Source: JBCBRD01 sp039819885
GTDB lineage: Bacteria; Pseudomonadota; Alphaproteobacteria; Rhizobiales; Hyphomicrobiaceae
Direction: 5' to 3'
Assembly (NCBI GenBank): GCA_039819885.1
Contig: JBCBRD010000188.1
Span: forward strand, 1-6,425
Length of the DNA stretch: 6,425 nucleotides
Shown here: in pieces, positions 5,770-6,425 of the stretch
Layout: each line of letters begins with the position of its first letter
Position numbering within the stretch: position 1 is the stretch's first letter
Position numbers and translations under genes: made by a program
The notes under the pieces: generated by a model
Told to the model about the DNA's origin: nothing
The model's database searches: none
Seen by the model: only the letters and a program-made list of their open reading frames with translations

Positions 5770-6425
5770 ATGTTCCGAGCACTTTTGGTACTCATTCTGG
5801 TCTGTGTCCTCGGCTTTGCGGCTTACGTCGCGTCGCTCCCATCAGAATTCAGCGTCACGCGATCCACGGTCATTTCGGCACCGCCTGAGGCCGTGTTTCC
5901 TCACGTGAATTCTCTGAAAAAGTGGGATGCCTGGTCGCCCTGGGCGAAACGCGATCCGAATTCGAAGACGGAATACTCAGGTCCAGAAAGTGGCGTTGGC
6001 GCAAAATTTACCTGGTCTGGTAACGATGAAGTGGGCGTCGGTGAAATGACAATCACGGACTCGGCTCCCAATGAATTGGTTGGCCTCAATCTAAAGATTA
6101 TCGAACCGTTCCCAGGTGAAAACCCAGTCTCGTTGAAACTTACCCCTGAGGGGGATGGGACACGTGTCACGTGGACGATCAGTGGCGACCAGCCGTTTGT
6201 CGAGCGCGCCATTTTGGTGGCGATGCAAGTGGATATGGAAACCATGATTGGCGCGGATTATGAGACCGGGCTTGCGAGTCTGAAAAAGGTCGCAGAGGCG
6301 GATGTGGCAGCTCAGAGGGCTGCTGCGGCCGCGAAAGCCGAGGCTGCCGCCAAAGTTGCCGCAGAAAAGGCGGCCGCTGATGCTAAGGCAGAGACAGAGG
6401 CAAAGGCTAAGGCAAAGGCAAAGGC
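5770..6425 (+). CDS. SRPBCC (polyketide cyclase/START-like) protein with membrane segment and Ala/Lys-rich tail (5' part)
   Basis: The gene is open to the right edge, so 218 whole codons are visible and the C-terminus is missing. Residues about 3-20 are strongly hydrophobic behind a single Arg3, fitting a signal anchor or an uncleaved signal peptide with the rest outside the cytoplasm; no lipobox cysteine is positioned for lipidation. Residues about 27-173 resemble the SRPBCC family, which folds into a ligand-binding helix-grip: VTRSTVISAPPEAVF (29-43), KKWDAWSPWAKRDPN (50-64), GPESGVGAKFTWSGNDEVGVGEMTIT (71-96), and PEGDGTRVTWTISG (126-139). From about 174 on the chain is almost only Ala, Lys and Glu, probably a long helix or coiled coil, reminiscent of TolA-like or AlgP-like tails. 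Many family members stop soon after the domain, so the tail is unusual. The ligand is unknown, and sitting behind lipid genes does not prove a lipid role. Inverted repeats upstream suggest it may be transcribed separately from cfa. Confidence 0.82.
   Translation, partial: MFRALLVLILVCVLGFAAYVASLPSEFSVTRSTVISAPPEAVFPHVNSLKKWDAWSPWAKRDPNSKTEYSGPESGVGAKFTWSGNDEVGVGEMTITDSAPNELVGLNLKIIEPFPGENPVSLKLTPEGDGTRVTWTISGDQPFVERAILVAMQVDMETMIGADYETGLASLKKVAEADVAAQRAAAAAKAEAAAKVAAEKAAADAKAETEAKAKAKAK
6400..6425 (+). repeat. Hexanucleotide repeat coding for Ala-Lys
   Basis: Four consecutive hexamers, GCAAAG, GCTAAG, GCAAAG and GCAAAG, followed by GC at the window edge, encode repeated Ala-Lys in the tail of the SRPBCC protein. 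The array begins at 6400 and continues beyond the window by an unknown length. The unit is a multiple of three, so changes in copy number would lengthen or shorten the tail without shifting the frame. Confidence 0.75.

Noticed and set aside
5901..6245. 114-codon minus-strand open frame opposite the SRPBCC gene
   Set aside because: The plus strand encodes a recognisable SRPBCC domain across the same bases with a plausible start and ribosome binding site.

Overview
The window is 6.4 kb with every gene on the plus strand. It holds most of a fatty-acid beta-oxidation gene cluster followed by lipid-related genes. In order it contains the 3' end of a FadE-type acyl-CoA dehydrogenase, a FadJ/FadB-type two-domain enoyl-CoA hydratase/3-hydroxyacyl-CoA dehydrogenase, a FadI-type 3-ketoacyl-CoA thiolase, a cyclopropane-fatty-acyl-phospholipid synthase (CFA synthase), and the 5' part of an SRPBCC (START-like) protein with an N-terminal membrane segment and an Ala/Lys/Glu-rich tail. 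The tail runs off the right edge.

The host looks like a Gram-negative bacterium of the Pseudomonadota. The large FadE with its extended C-terminal domain, the FadJ/FadI pairing and the CFA synthase all point there. The protein flavour suggests an alphaproteobacterium, but this is an impression from sequence character and not a measured placement. No RNA gene, insertion sequence, CRISPR array, phage gene or sign of recent transfer was seen, and base composition looks even across the genes.

Layout: fadE ends at 774. A 99-base gap with a strong AGGAGG ribosome binding site leads into fadJ (874-2928). fadI follows after 30 bases (2959-4245). The CFA synthase most likely starts at an ATG at 4334, 88 bases downstream. 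The 113-base gap after it (5657-5769) carries nested inverted repeats that could be a weak terminator or an operator, and the SRPBCC gene starts at 5770.

Together FadE (acyl-CoA to trans-2-enoyl-CoA), FadJ (hydration, then NAD-dependent oxidation) and FadI (thiolytic release of acetyl-CoA) make up one full turn of beta-oxidation. Key catalytic residues are intact in FadJ, FadI and CFA synthase; the FadE active site lies outside the window. CFA synthase methylenates double bonds of membrane phospholipid acyl chains, so its place behind the degradation genes links fatty-acid breakdown with membrane lipid modification. The content is ordinary core metabolism and I see no clear undescribed system. 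The points most worth a second look are the inverted repeats before the SRPBCC gene, the low-complexity tail of the SRPBCC protein, and the shortened, Ser/Thr/Gln-rich C-terminus of FadJ.
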